DNA of 64,000 bases, from contig CAUGYD010000003.1 of assembly GCA_959603585.1 (NCBI GenBank), positions 178,072 to 242,071 of the forward strand, in the 5' to 3' direction. Shown in pieces: positions 17,982 to 25,922 of this stretch; positions within the stretch are counted from its first letter, which is position 1; every line of letters begins with the position of its first letter. The notes under the pieces are model-generated. The model was not told where the DNA came from. It ran no database searches and saw only the letters and a program-made list of their open reading frames with translations. A program made the translations under genes and the position numbers. Source of the stretch: Scatosoma sp900555925 (GTDB taxonomy: Bacteria; Bacillota; Clostridia; Christensenellales; Borkfalkiaceae).

Positions 17982-19450
17982 TTTTTCCTCACATATTCCT
18001 TGACGAGCGAAACGAGTTCCCCCGCCGTCACGATTTTTATATGTTTATCCAAGCGGGAAACGAAATAGTCGAGCGCTTCCATATTCACCGTCCAAGGGTG
18101 GACATTGACGACCGTATATCCCTTTTCCGAATAAATATCCGCGGGACGAGCGTCAAATCTTCTCGCGATTTCGTCCAGCCATTCCTTCGTTACCGCCTTG
18201 GGGTCGCCCGACGGGTGCCAGAGGGACACTCCCACGCTGACGAAGGGTTTTTCGTTCGCCCAAAAAATTTTTCCGCCGCCCGCCTCATAGCGATCGGGGT
18301 CCAACTGCCATATCCCGCCGTCGATATTTGGAAAGGCGGCGAACGTTTCCAGCCTTTTCTCCGCGTCCGTTCCCAAGTTTGCGAGATTGTCCAAAAGCGC
18401 TAAAATACGCATATCCGCGCGAGACATTCCCTCCGCCGTCCGACGGGCATATTCTTCGAGATATTCTTCGGGATAAGTCATGTAGTTCGTATAGCCGATT
18501 CCGGATACTCCGCAGATAAATTCGTCCTTTCCCGCTTGCGTATAAATCCCTTCCAGAGCCTCGGGACATACCTGCGTGAGTATGGGCGCCGCCGTCCAGC
18601 TCACCTTATAATTCTTTTTTCCTCTCAGGCGCTGTCCATAGACGCTCTCGCGGGCGAAACCGCGTTCCAGCCATTGAACATTATCCCCGTCGCTGACGAC
18701 GAATGCAATATAGTGCTTTTTTTCGTCTGCGCGGCATTTCGGATAGTGCCTTTTTTGGCGCAGAAAAACGGGCTTTTCGCGGTATAGATAGCTATGATTG
18801 AAGGACCAATCGCAGGGAATGAGATAGTCTCCGAAGCGGGAAAGCGCGGCGACAAACGCAATCTCATCCGTCGTCCAGCCGTATACGGGCACATTTTTAT
18901 CCGCCCACGCGAGCACTTCGGACAAAAATTTCTCGTCCGTATCGGGGCGGGCAAAAAAAGTAAATGCACCGCGGCAAACGGAAAAATCCCTCAGACGATT
19001 GCGAAATCCCTCCTTTTCCGTCACCTGATGCACGAGGCAGTCCCGCCGAAGTCTATCCCGAAATTTCAACCATACGGCACGTTGGCGCTCCGCGGGCGTA
19101 CCCTTGAAATTTGCCGCGTCAAACTCTACCGACAATCCGTATTTTCCGACTCGTGCCAAGAGAGTGCGCGGAATCCCCAGAAGTCGGGAGGCCGCACAGG
19201 CCGTCGCCGCGAGATTGATCGACTCATCTCCCGGCGCGTAATCGTATACCGCCAGCCCCTCAAACTCGCCCGACGTCTCTTCGAGAAGCTCCCACACGGA
19301 GCAAAATTCATGCTCGTCCGAGAGGTAATCCATATAATATTTTGCACCGATATAGACGCGCCGCGCTCCGCGGTTCAGCGTCCCCTGCATAAACTGCGCC
19401 AACGCCAGTTCTTCTTCCGTCAACCCTTCCGTGCGGATAACGTTCGTCAT
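17978..19450 (-). CDS. GxGYxYP-family protein without signal peptide
   Basis: Protein of 490 residues related to the two GxGYxYP lipoproteins of this locus but without signal peptide or lipobox, hence probably cytoplasmic. Conserved blocks: FVVSDGDNVQW, CGVSGIGYTNYMTYP (the signature region, diverged after GIGY) and NVHPWTVN. Flanked by GH92 alpha-mannosidase upstream (9 bases between genes) and lacI downstream (4-base overlap), so it likely processes imported oligosaccharides inside the cell. The reaction is not known. The ATG follows GAGGGA. Confidence 0.82.
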   Translation of the reverse strand: MTNVIRTEGLTEEELALAQFMQGTLNRGARRVYIGAKYYMDYLSDEHEFCSVWELLEETSGEFEGLAVYDYAPGDESINLAATACAASRLLGIPRTLLARVGKYGLSVEFDAANFKGTPAERQRAVWLKFRDRLRRDCLVHQVTEKEGFRNRLRDFSVCRGAFTFFARPDTDEKFLSEVLAWADKNVPVYGWTTDEIAFVAALSRFGDYLIPCDWSFNHSYLYREKPVFLRQKRHYPKCRADEKKHYIAFVVSDGDNVQWLERGFARESVYGQRLRGKKNYKVSWTAAPILTQVCPEALEGIYTQAGKDEFICGVSGIGYTNYMTYPEEYLEEYARRTAEGMSRADMRILALLDNLANLGTDAEKRLETFAAFPNIDGGIWQLDPDRYEAGGGKIFWANEKPFVSVGVSLWHPSGDPKAVTKEWLDEIARRFDARPADIYSEKGYTVVNVHPWTVNMEALDYFVSRLDKHIKIVTAGELVSLVKEYVRKK

Positions 19451-19459
19451 GCTTTCCCT

Positions 19460-21508
19460 CTATTTTCTGCGAGCGATTTCCGCCAAGCTGCCGCCCTGCA
19501 TCAATTCTTCATAACCGATTTTATTGCGCATGTTTTCCGCGTCGAAAGCCGCTTTTTCGATAAGCAGCGTCCGACCGTTCGCCAGCCGTACGGTCGCTTT
19601 GTCGAACAGGGGCAGGCTCATGGTGAAATCGGGACGGGAAGGGCACATCTGATAAAATCCGAGACAGCTCAAAATCACCCATGCCGCCATTGTGCCGTTA
19701 TCCTCATCTCCCGGAAATCCATCGACGGTGTCATGAAAGGCCGTCATCAGCCTTGCCACGAGCTCCGCCGTCTTTTTTACGTCGCCCAATTCGCTGTAAA
19801 TATACGGAACATGAAAGCAGGGCTGATTGGAAATGGCACATTGTCCGAAATCCGCGTCCGCGAGCTCGCTCATTTCATGAATTTCCCCGTTATACCCGCC
19901 GATGGAATAATAGCGCGGCGCGGTCAACATTTCGTCGATTTTTTCCGCCAGCTTCCCACCGTATAAGTCGTTCAGGCCCGAAATATCGTGATAGACGGCA
20001 AAAGAGCTCTGCCACGCCGAACCCTCCGTATAATCCCGACCCCATGCGTAGCAATCGAAAACCTCGTCGCGGAAATTCCCCTTTTCGTCCCTGCCGCGCA
20101 TGAACCCCGTCTCCTTATCGAATAAGTTCCGATAATTCTTCGCATAGCGGAAATACTTTTCGGCCTCTTCGCCATGGCCCAATTTTTCCGCCGCTTTGGC
20201 GATGCAATAATCTCCATAGCAGCAATCCAGAGTTTCATTGACGCTCTCTTTCGCCGCGGTATACGGCACATATCCGAGCGCTCTGTATTCCTCCGCGGCG
20301 ACTCTTCCTACGCCCGCTTCGCCGGAAAAGCTCTCCCCGTCGTGCAAAAGTGCCTGAAAAATCTTTTCCGAAAGCTCCCCGCCCACAATCTCCTTGACTA
20401 CCGCATCGGCCATCGTCGCTTCTACCAGCATGCCCGGCATACAGTTGAAATTGTCGGGACAAAGCCACTTCGGCAACCAGCCGCTGTCCTCATAATAATG
20501 ATAGTAGCCCTCCGCCATTTCCGCATACAATTTTGTATCGATAACAGAAAGATAGGGGTACAGCGTCCGATAGGTGTCCCAAAAACCGTTATCCACATAT
20601 AATACGCCGTCCGCCGGCTTTCCCGTTTCTAAATTCAAATGGCGGATTTTTCCCTCCGCATCCGTCTCATGAAATTTTCTCGGCCACAAAAAGGCGCGGT
20701 ACATACACGTATAAAAGACTGCTTTGCGCTCCTCGTCCTTATCCTCTATGTCGATTCGGGATAAATACTCTTCCCATTCCGCTTCCCCCGCCGCGCGGAC
20801 TTCTTCCAGCGTGCGGTTTTCAAGCTCGCGCGCATAATTGAGCTTTGCCTGCTCCGCGGACAAAAACGACGTCGCAAACCGACATTCCGCCACCTTTGCG
20901 TGCATCGTCAGCGAAAGCGCGTTTTCTCCTCGCTCCACGGAAAACGGAACGTCCGTTTTCACGGCAAAATATTGCCGCAATTCCCCGAATCGTACGGCAT
21001 GTGAACAAGAAGTCGTATATCCCGTCACAAAACCGCTCCTTTCGTCATATTCAAAGACAGTCTTTCCGTCTCCGATGAAATTGATACGATTTTCTCCCTC
21101 CTCCGAAAAAGAAAAGCGAAAAACCGCTCCGCTGTTCGTAGGCGAGAGCTCAAAGGTATAGCGATCCCTGCGTACATAGCCCTTTATATATGCCGGCTGA
21201 AAGACGCAATTTTCATTATCGTAGGAAGACCAGCGGCGCTCCTCGTCGAAATAGAGCGGCCCCCTCTGCCCCGTAATGATCAGATAACCGTAATCCCCCA
21301 CCCACGGAGAGGGTTGATGCGTGAGCCGAAGTCCCTCAAAGCTCTTGGAATAGGGAGAATAGAACCAACTCCCCGCGGATTTTTCGTTCTGTATGGTAAA
21401 CGAAGCCATACCGTGCGGCACCGACGCTATGGGCAATACGTTGCCCGAAGAAAAACGTCTGGTGTTGAAAGTACCCATCTGAACGTTTACATACTCGTAT
21501 TTGTTCAT
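19460..21508 (-). CDS. GH92 family alpha-mannosidase
   Basis: Glycoside hydrolase of 682 residues. Family 92 exo-alpha-mannosidases are calcium-dependent and act on mannose-rich glycans. Recognisable blocks: GNVLPIASVPHGM near residue 22, then RLTHQPSPWVGDYG, the catalytic-domain stretch VDNGFWDTYRTLYPYLSV, CMPGMLVEATMADA, and GDEDNGTMAAWVILSCLGFY, which matches the conserved GNEDxGxMSAW block bearing family acidic residues. No signal peptide, so intracellular. First gene of the operon with a GxGYxYP protein and lacI; a consensus promoter lies at 21574-21602. Points to use of alpha-mannosides such as N-glycan fragments or mannan. Confidence 0.9.
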   Translation of the reverse strand: MNKYEYVNVQMGTFNTRRFSSGNVLPIASVPHGMASFTIQNEKSAGSWFYSPYSKSFEGLRLTHQPSPWVGDYGYLIITGQRGPLYFDEERRWSSYDNENCVFQPAYIKGYVRRDRYTFELSPTNSGAVFRFSFSEEGENRINFIGDGKTVFEYDERSGFVTGYTTSCSHAVRFGELRQYFAVKTDVPFSVERGENALSLTMHAKVAECRFATSFLSAEQAKLNYARELENRTLEEVRAAGEAEWEEYLSRIDIEDKDEERKAVFYTCMYRAFLWPRKFHETDAEGKIRHLNLETGKPADGVLYVDNGFWDTYRTLYPYLSVIDTKLYAEMAEGYYHYYEDSGWLPKWLCPDNFNCMPGMLVEATMADAVVKEIVGGELSEKIFQALLHDGESFSGEAGVGRVAAEEYRALGYVPYTAAKESVNETLDCCYGDYCIAKAAEKLGHGEEAEKYFRYAKNYRNLFDKETGFMRGRDEKGNFRDEVFDCYAWGRDYTEGSAWQSSFAVYHDISGLNDLYGGKLAEKIDEMLTAPRYYSIGGYNGEIHEMSELADADFGQCAISNQPCFHVPYIYSELGDVKKTAELVARLMTAFHDTVDGFPGDEDNGTMAAWVILSCLGFYQMCPSRPDFTMSLPLFDKATVRLANGRTLLIEKAAFDAENMRNKIGYEELMQGGSLAEIARRK

Positions 21509-21573
21509 ATCTATCCTCTTTTCCCTTTCAAAATTATGGCTTCGGAGCGCTTATCCCCATCGCCTTTTTCTCC

Positions 21574-21618
21574 ATTATAATACACAAAGTTGCGTTTGTC
21601 AATAGAAAAAACCGTTTT
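21574..21618 (-). promoter_or_regulatory. Promoter of GH92 operon with upstream operator-like site
   Basis: Consensus minus-strand promoter: TTGACA (21602-21597), 17-base spacer, TATAAT (21579-21574). An AAAACCGTTTT site at 21608-21618 lies just upstream of the -35 box. Confidence 0.88.
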
Positions 21619-21673
21619 TTTGGACTGTTTTATTGAAATTTACTTTTGTAGTCTTCTAAAAATTCGAGAAGAG

Positions 21674-21708
21674 AAAACAGTTGACTTTTCCGCCAGACCT
21701 ATTATAAT
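21674..21708 (+). promoter_or_regulatory. Promoter of the sigma-factor operon with degenerate operator
   Basis: TTGACT (21681-21686), 16-base spacer, TATAAT (21703-21708). AAAACAGTTGA at 21674-21684 is a half-conserved version of the AAAACNGTTTT motif and overlaps the -35 box. It diverges from the GH92 promoter about 100 bases away. The rest of the gap 21509-21827 is AT-rich with no gene. Confidence 0.7.
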
Positions 21709-21827
21709 ATAAAATAGTGAAGCACTTTTCAAATCGGTTATAAAAAAATTCTTCTTGTAAAAGATTTTCACCAATAAAAATATATTTTCAAACGTTTAAT
21801 TTAGTGAGAGAAGATAAGGAATATAAA

Positions 21828-22343
21828 ATGGAAAAGAAAGAAATAGACATGCTGATGAAAAAAGTTGCGAAGGGCGATACCGTCGCATTTGAGCGACTGT
21901 ATATAAATACCGCGAAAGGAATTTTTGCCTTTGCATATTCCTATTTGAAAAATTACGCCGACGCGGAAGACGTCACTCAAGAAGTTTTTCTTGCAGTAAA
22001 ACGCAAAGCATTTCAATATATTCCGGGCACAGACGCCCGTGCATGGATATTTCAAATCGCAAAAAATTTATCGCGCGACGAACTCCGTCGACGAAAGCGA
22101 CGGGCCGATCCCTTAGACGGGGTTTCTGAAATCGAATTTGCCGTCGAGCCGCGGCTTCCTCTTCTCAATCAAATGACGAACGTTTTGGATGAGAGTGAAA
22201 GAGAAATCGTAATTCTACATGCAATTTGGCAGTATAAACATAGAGAAATCGCAGAGATTCTCTCCCTTCCGTTAGGAACGGTTACTTGGAAATATAAAGC
22301 TGCGCTCGCAAAATTACGCGTATTTTTGGAGGATGAAAAATGA
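21828..22343 (+). CDS. ECF-type RNA polymerase sigma factor
   Basis: Sigma-70 family protein of 171 residues with the two domains of the extracytoplasmic-function group. Region 2 has FAFAYSYLKNYADAEDVTQEVF; region 4 has the helix-turn-helix YKHREIAEILSLPLGTV. I start at the ATG at 21828, seven bases after AAGGA; a GTG at 21804 has no such site. The gene overlaps the next, a membrane protein with an RsgI-like domain, by four bases, the usual sigma/anti-sigma arrangement. Targets unknown. Confidence 0.92.
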   Translation: MEKKEIDMLMKKVAKGDTVAFERLYINTAKGIFAFAYSYLKNYADAEDVTQEVFLAVKRKAFQYIPGTDARAWIFQIAKNLSRDELRRRKRRADPLDGVSEIEFAVEPRLPLLNQMTNVLDESEREIVILHAIWQYKHREIAEILSLPLGTVTWKYKAALAKLRVFLEDEK

Positions 22344-23713
22344 AAAAAAAGGATTTTTTCGAACAACTGAATCGAGAGCTCGAAAACGCCCTTCCTCCCA
22401 TGTCGGAGCGGCTAAAAGACGAAATCATTCAAACTTCCGCCGATCGTTTACCCGCGCGTTGCGACACAAGGACAACGACAAGTAAACGAAAGCCCTCTCT
22501 TAGATTTGTCAAAATTTTTACCGCTGCGGCGAGTATTATTCTCTCGTTCATCATGCTTTTTTCCCTTTTCGGAAGAAATATTTTTCTTCGCGGCGAAGAA
22601 TTTGCCGTCATGCAAATAGACATCAACCCGTCTTTGGCGCTGACGTTGGACGAAGACTATCGAGTAAAAAAAGTAACCAGCCGAAACGAGGACGGAGACG
22701 TTCTTCTCCAAGACAAAACCTTCGCCGAGTCTTTGCAGGACAAAAGCGCGGAGGAAGCGGCACGCCTTATCGCGGAACGCGCCGCCGCAACGGGGTATAT
22801 TCGCATTTCAGACAAGGGTACCGCGGAAAAATACAACAAAATAACCGTATCCCTTTTCAACAATCGGGAAAACGCCTCAAAAGAGGCGCAAGGCATACAA
22901 AACGAACTCGTCGAATTTTTTAACGATAAAGGCGTCTACGTATATATAGAGACGTTTTCCGAAAAAACGCCCGAAGCGGAAACCCTGACAAACAAATACG
23001 ATACTCTCCCCACTCTTTGGTACGATTTCAAAACAGAGAGCGCAGATATAGCTGCTTTGACGTCTTTGGCGGAAAAAACTGTTTACGATTACGCCGCAGA
23101 TCTTTTGAAAGATGCCCTTGCGAAATATGACCTTCTGAACGAAATCGGAAGAATCAACAAAAAAATTATCGCATTGCCCGAAAATTCCGGCGGAGAAATT
23201 TTCGGAAACTATTGGACGGTCGACGAAAAAATTTTGGGGATTGAGGGAAATGCGCTCTTTGCGCAGATGTCTCCGCTCATCGAAACCCTGTATATTTTAT
23301 ACGGAATCGATTGCCGGGAGCGCGGGCTTATTCACGGCAGCGTATCCTATCAAAAATATAAGGCGGCTTCCGATTATTACGAGGCCATTCTCGATGAAGA
23401 AGATATGGAAGATCTCAGAAAACTCGACGCTGAGGGAATCGACGAAAATTCTTTCGGCGGTATCGAAAATCTTCCCAGACGTTTAAGATTTTATTCGCTC
23501 GTCGCAAACGACTTTTTCGGAAAAATAGCCTCCGATATTCTCGACGGCGCAGTACAAACGGCAGAAAAACTTTTAAACGATATTTCCGCTTTGGTCAGCG
23601 ATCGCGCCGAAAAGAGAGAACAAAAATTTTCCGCCCTGTTTTCGCTCGAACGTAAACCCATCTCGGAACAAGAATACGAGGATTTTCTCCAAAGAATAGG
23701 TAAAAAAGAATAA
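22340..23713 (+). CDS. Membrane protein with RsgI-like DINPS domain, putative anti-sigma factor
   Basis: 457 residues. N-terminal about 55 residues are cytoplasmic and charged, one membrane helix lies at about 57-78, and the external part begins with MQIDINPSLALTLDEDYRV. This block and the following NEDGDVLL belong to the RsgI-like middle domain known from anti-sigma-I proteins that sense polysaccharide outside the cell. The C-terminal half is mostly helical with no recognised carbohydrate-binding module. Coupling to the ECF gene (ATGA overlap) supports an anti-sigma role, although the N-terminus lacks an obvious zinc-binding anti-sigma HxxxCxxC motif. Function is inferred. Confidence 0.72.
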   Translation: MKKKDFFEQLNRELENALPPMSERLKDEIIQTSADRLPARCDTRTTTSKRKPSLRFVKIFTAAASIILSFIMLFSLFGRNIFLRGEEFAVMQIDINPSLALTLDEDYRVKKVTSRNEDGDVLLQDKTFAESLQDKSAEEAARLIAERAAATGYIRISDKGTAEKYNKITVSLFNNRENASKEAQGIQNELVEFFNDKGVYVYIETFSEKTPEAETLTNKYDTLPTLWYDFKTESADIAALTSLAEKTVYDYAADLLKDALAKYDLLNEIGRINKKIIALPENSGGEIFGNYWTVDEKILGIEGNALFAQMSPLIETLYILYGIDCRERGLIHGSVSYQKYKAASDYYEAILDEEDMEDLRKLDAEGIDENSFGGIENLPRRLRFYSLVANDFFGKIASDILDGAVQTAEKLLNDISALVSDRAEKREQKFSALFSLERKPISEQEYEDFLQRIGKKE

Positions 23714-23822
23714 TTTATAAAAAATTTCTATTTTTTCCAATAAAACTCCGCTTCCATTTCGTTTAATGTTCGAACCCGGTCAAAAGGAACCACCGGAGCA
23801 AAAAATGAAATGAGGTAAAATT

Positions 23823-25307
23823 ATGAAAAACAAAGCCCTGAAATTTTTAGCGGCAGGAACCGCCGTAGCGATGATTTTTTCTTTTGCGGCATGCGGCGAC
23901 ACCCAGAAACAGGCGGAAGCAGTTTCCTACGTCGGAATCGACGTCAACCCCTCCGTCACTCTCGTTCTCGATAAAAACGACAAAGTCCTCTCCGTCCTCG
24001 CGGATAACGAGGACGCACAGGTTCTTCTTCTCGAGACAGACCTCACGGGCATGAACGCAAAAGACGCGGCAAAAAAGATCGCACAGCTTTCCGTCGAACT
24101 CGGATATCTCAATCAAGATAACCACGGGGTGAACATTTCGATCGAAGGCAAGGCGGACAAAGACGAACTTACGGGCGATATCGAAGCCGCTTTCAACGCC
24201 GAAGCAGACGGGCTGGGGCTTACTTTCTCTACCGAAGGATTGTTCTCCGTCAACAGACGGTTCGAGTCTCTCAAAGCGGAATATAAAGGCAACGCCGCCA
24301 TTGAAAATCTGACATTGGGCGAATTCCGTTTAATCCTTGAAGCCAAGAGCGTAGACGATACCCTTACTTTTGAAGCGGCGGCAGAATTGGATCTTTCCGA
24401 GCTTCTCGCCCTAATCAATCAGAAAGCCGAAGAAATCGAGCCCTATGCCACAGCGGCGTATATTGCAGCCAAAGAGTCGGCAACTCGAACCTATGAAGCG
24501 GCGAAAGGGCAGCTTACAGACGCTTTATGGCTGACCCCGTACATCAAATATACTCCGGAAATTCTGCTCGGACAACGCGTGCATTACGGTGCAATTTATA
24601 ACCTGTATACCTCTTCCGCCCGCACGCTCGACGCAGGAATCGCCGCTGCGGAAGCCGTGGCGGAAGCAAAATCGAAAACAGCGGTATCCGATGCCACGCT
24701 GGAAACGATCGCAGCCGCGCTCGGTATGTCGGAAGAAGAAAAGGCGGCATTCATTAAGCAAATTACAGACAACGGCAAGACTGTCGCCGCACTCGACAAT
24801 TATCTCGATATTTACTTCAAAAATATGACGAAAGAAGAACGCGCAGCCATCGCACAGAAAATCGCGGAAATCACGGCAGCCGTGCAGGCGGAAGCGGATA
24901 AAATCGACGCGGCAATCGCCGAAGAATACAAAGCAGCCTTCAATCGCCTTTGCCTCGATATCGTCAATTTGATTCCCGAAAGTATCCGCAACACCGCCGA
25001 TACGTATTTTAAGGAATTTAATACGCTCGTGGATTCCCTGAAAGCGGCGACGGACGGTAAAGAACCGCTTCCCGCGGCGCACGCAGCGCAGGAAGCGCTG
25101 GAAGCTAATGCGGCAAGAGTTCTCATCACCATGAAAAACGACCTCACGAAGGAAGAAGTACAAACAGTCGAAGAGGCTATACAGAAGCTCAACGACAAAC
25201 TTGCAGAGGCAGAAAAACAATGGAAAGACGCCATCGCAAAAGCGGAAGAGGAAGCCAAAGCCTATCTCGAGTCTCTGAAAACAGCGCGCACGGAAAAAAC
25301 AACTTGA
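23823..25307 (+). CDS. Lipoprotein with RsgI-like DVNPS domain and long helical region
   Basis: Secreted lipoprotein, 494 residues: signal peptide with lipobox FAAC (Cys24), then YVGIDVNPSVTLVLDKNDKV, the same domain as in the putative anti-sigma protein just upstream, continuing to LGYLNQDNHG. Beyond about 150 the chain is Ala/Glu/Lys-rich and helical, probably coiled coil towards the C-terminus. Both proteins also share a loosely similar mid-region (GQRVHYGAIYNLY here, GSVSYQKYKAA there), so they may be duplicates of one ectodomain. GAGG precedes the ATG. Could compete with or bind the anti-sigma ectodomain; no function is established. Confidence 0.75.
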   Translation: MKNKALKFLAAGTAVAMIFSFAACGDTQKQAEAVSYVGIDVNPSVTLVLDKNDKVLSVLADNEDAQVLLLETDLTGMNAKDAAKKIAQLSVELGYLNQDNHGVNISIEGKADKDELTGDIEAAFNAEADGLGLTFSTEGLFSVNRRFESLKAEYKGNAAIENLTLGEFRLILEAKSVDDTLTFEAAAELDLSELLALINQKAEEIEPYATAAYIAAKESATRTYEAAKGQLTDALWLTPYIKYTPEILLGQRVHYGAIYNLYTSSARTLDAGIAAAEAVAEAKSKTAVSDATLETIAAALGMSEEEKAAFIKQITDNGKTVAALDNYLDIYFKNMTKEERAAIAQKIAEITAAVQAEADKIDAAIAEEYKAAFNRLCLDIVNLIPESIRNTADTYFKEFNTLVDSLKAATDGKEPLPAAHAAQEALEANAARVLITMKNDLTKEEVQTVEEAIQKLNDKLAEAEKQWKDAIAKAEEEAKAYLESLKTARTEKTT

Positions 25308-25353
25308 TCAATAAAGCTCATTTCCCCTGAAAGTTTATAAACACCCAAGAGTA

Positions 25354-25390
25354 AAAGAAGCCGTGCCGATTTTTTCGGCACGGCTTCTTT
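25354..25390. terminator. Bidirectional terminator
   Basis: Sixteen-base arms AAAGAAGCCGTGCCGA and complement with a 5-base loop, followed by T-rich sequence on the plus strand and preceded by A-rich sequence. Sits between two converging genes, the DINPS lipoprotein and the gene at 25402-25824. Confidence 0.9.
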
Positions 25391-25401
25391 CTTTTTATTT
25401 T

Positions 25402-25824
25402 CTAAAACTCTATTCCGAAGATCTTTCCGTCCGAAAACTCTTCCCGCAGCAGACGAGCGGCGAATTGCCAGCGTTCCTCGACGGTCGCTTTTTTCAGCAG
25501 GTGTTTCCAGAAAAATTCGCGGAATAATTTTTTATGACGGAGGCGGAGATTGGGAAAAATATACTGTCCGTTTGAAAAGACGACGAAATTTCCCTCCCCG
25601 CCGCCCGAAACCGAACGAAAATCGAGGTAGTCCCGCCCTTTTTTCAGACGATAAATATAGACGCAGGAGGAATCGGAACCCTTGTCGTAGAGATATTCAT
25701 ATATAAATCCCGCCTCCAAAAGAAAGGAAAATTCCCTTTCGATGACGTCCTCGTAAGGCTTTTCTTCTCTATACGGCTTTTCCGTTTGATAAGATTTATT
25801 CGTTTCCTGCGGTTTTCTGTCCAT
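25402..25824 (-). CDS. Hypothetical protein, 140 residues
   Basis: I do not recognise this protein. It has a charged, Lys/Glu/Tyr-rich N-terminus (about 1-27), then a compact part with alternating aromatic strands (IYRLKKGRDYLDFRSV) and a basic helical end. No signal peptide or membrane helix. GGAGG precedes the ATG. It follows alaS on the same strand, with a GC-rich hairpin (25870-25899, no T-run) in the gap, and ends against a bidirectional terminator. Confidence 0.7.
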   Translation of the reverse strand: MDRKPQETNKSYQTEKPYREEKPYEDVIEREFSFLLEAGFIYEYLYDKGSDSSCVYIYRLKKGRDYLDFRSVSGGGEGNFVVFSNGQYIFPNLRLRHKKLFREFFWKHLLKKATVEERWQFAARLLREEFSDGKIFGIEF

Positions 25825-25922
25825 GATTCCTCCTCTGCTTAGGGGGCTCGGCCGTCGCCATATATTTCCGCGCCGCGCAAATCGTCGTTCGCGCGGCGCA
25901 GATAAATGGTCGTTCGTACGGA

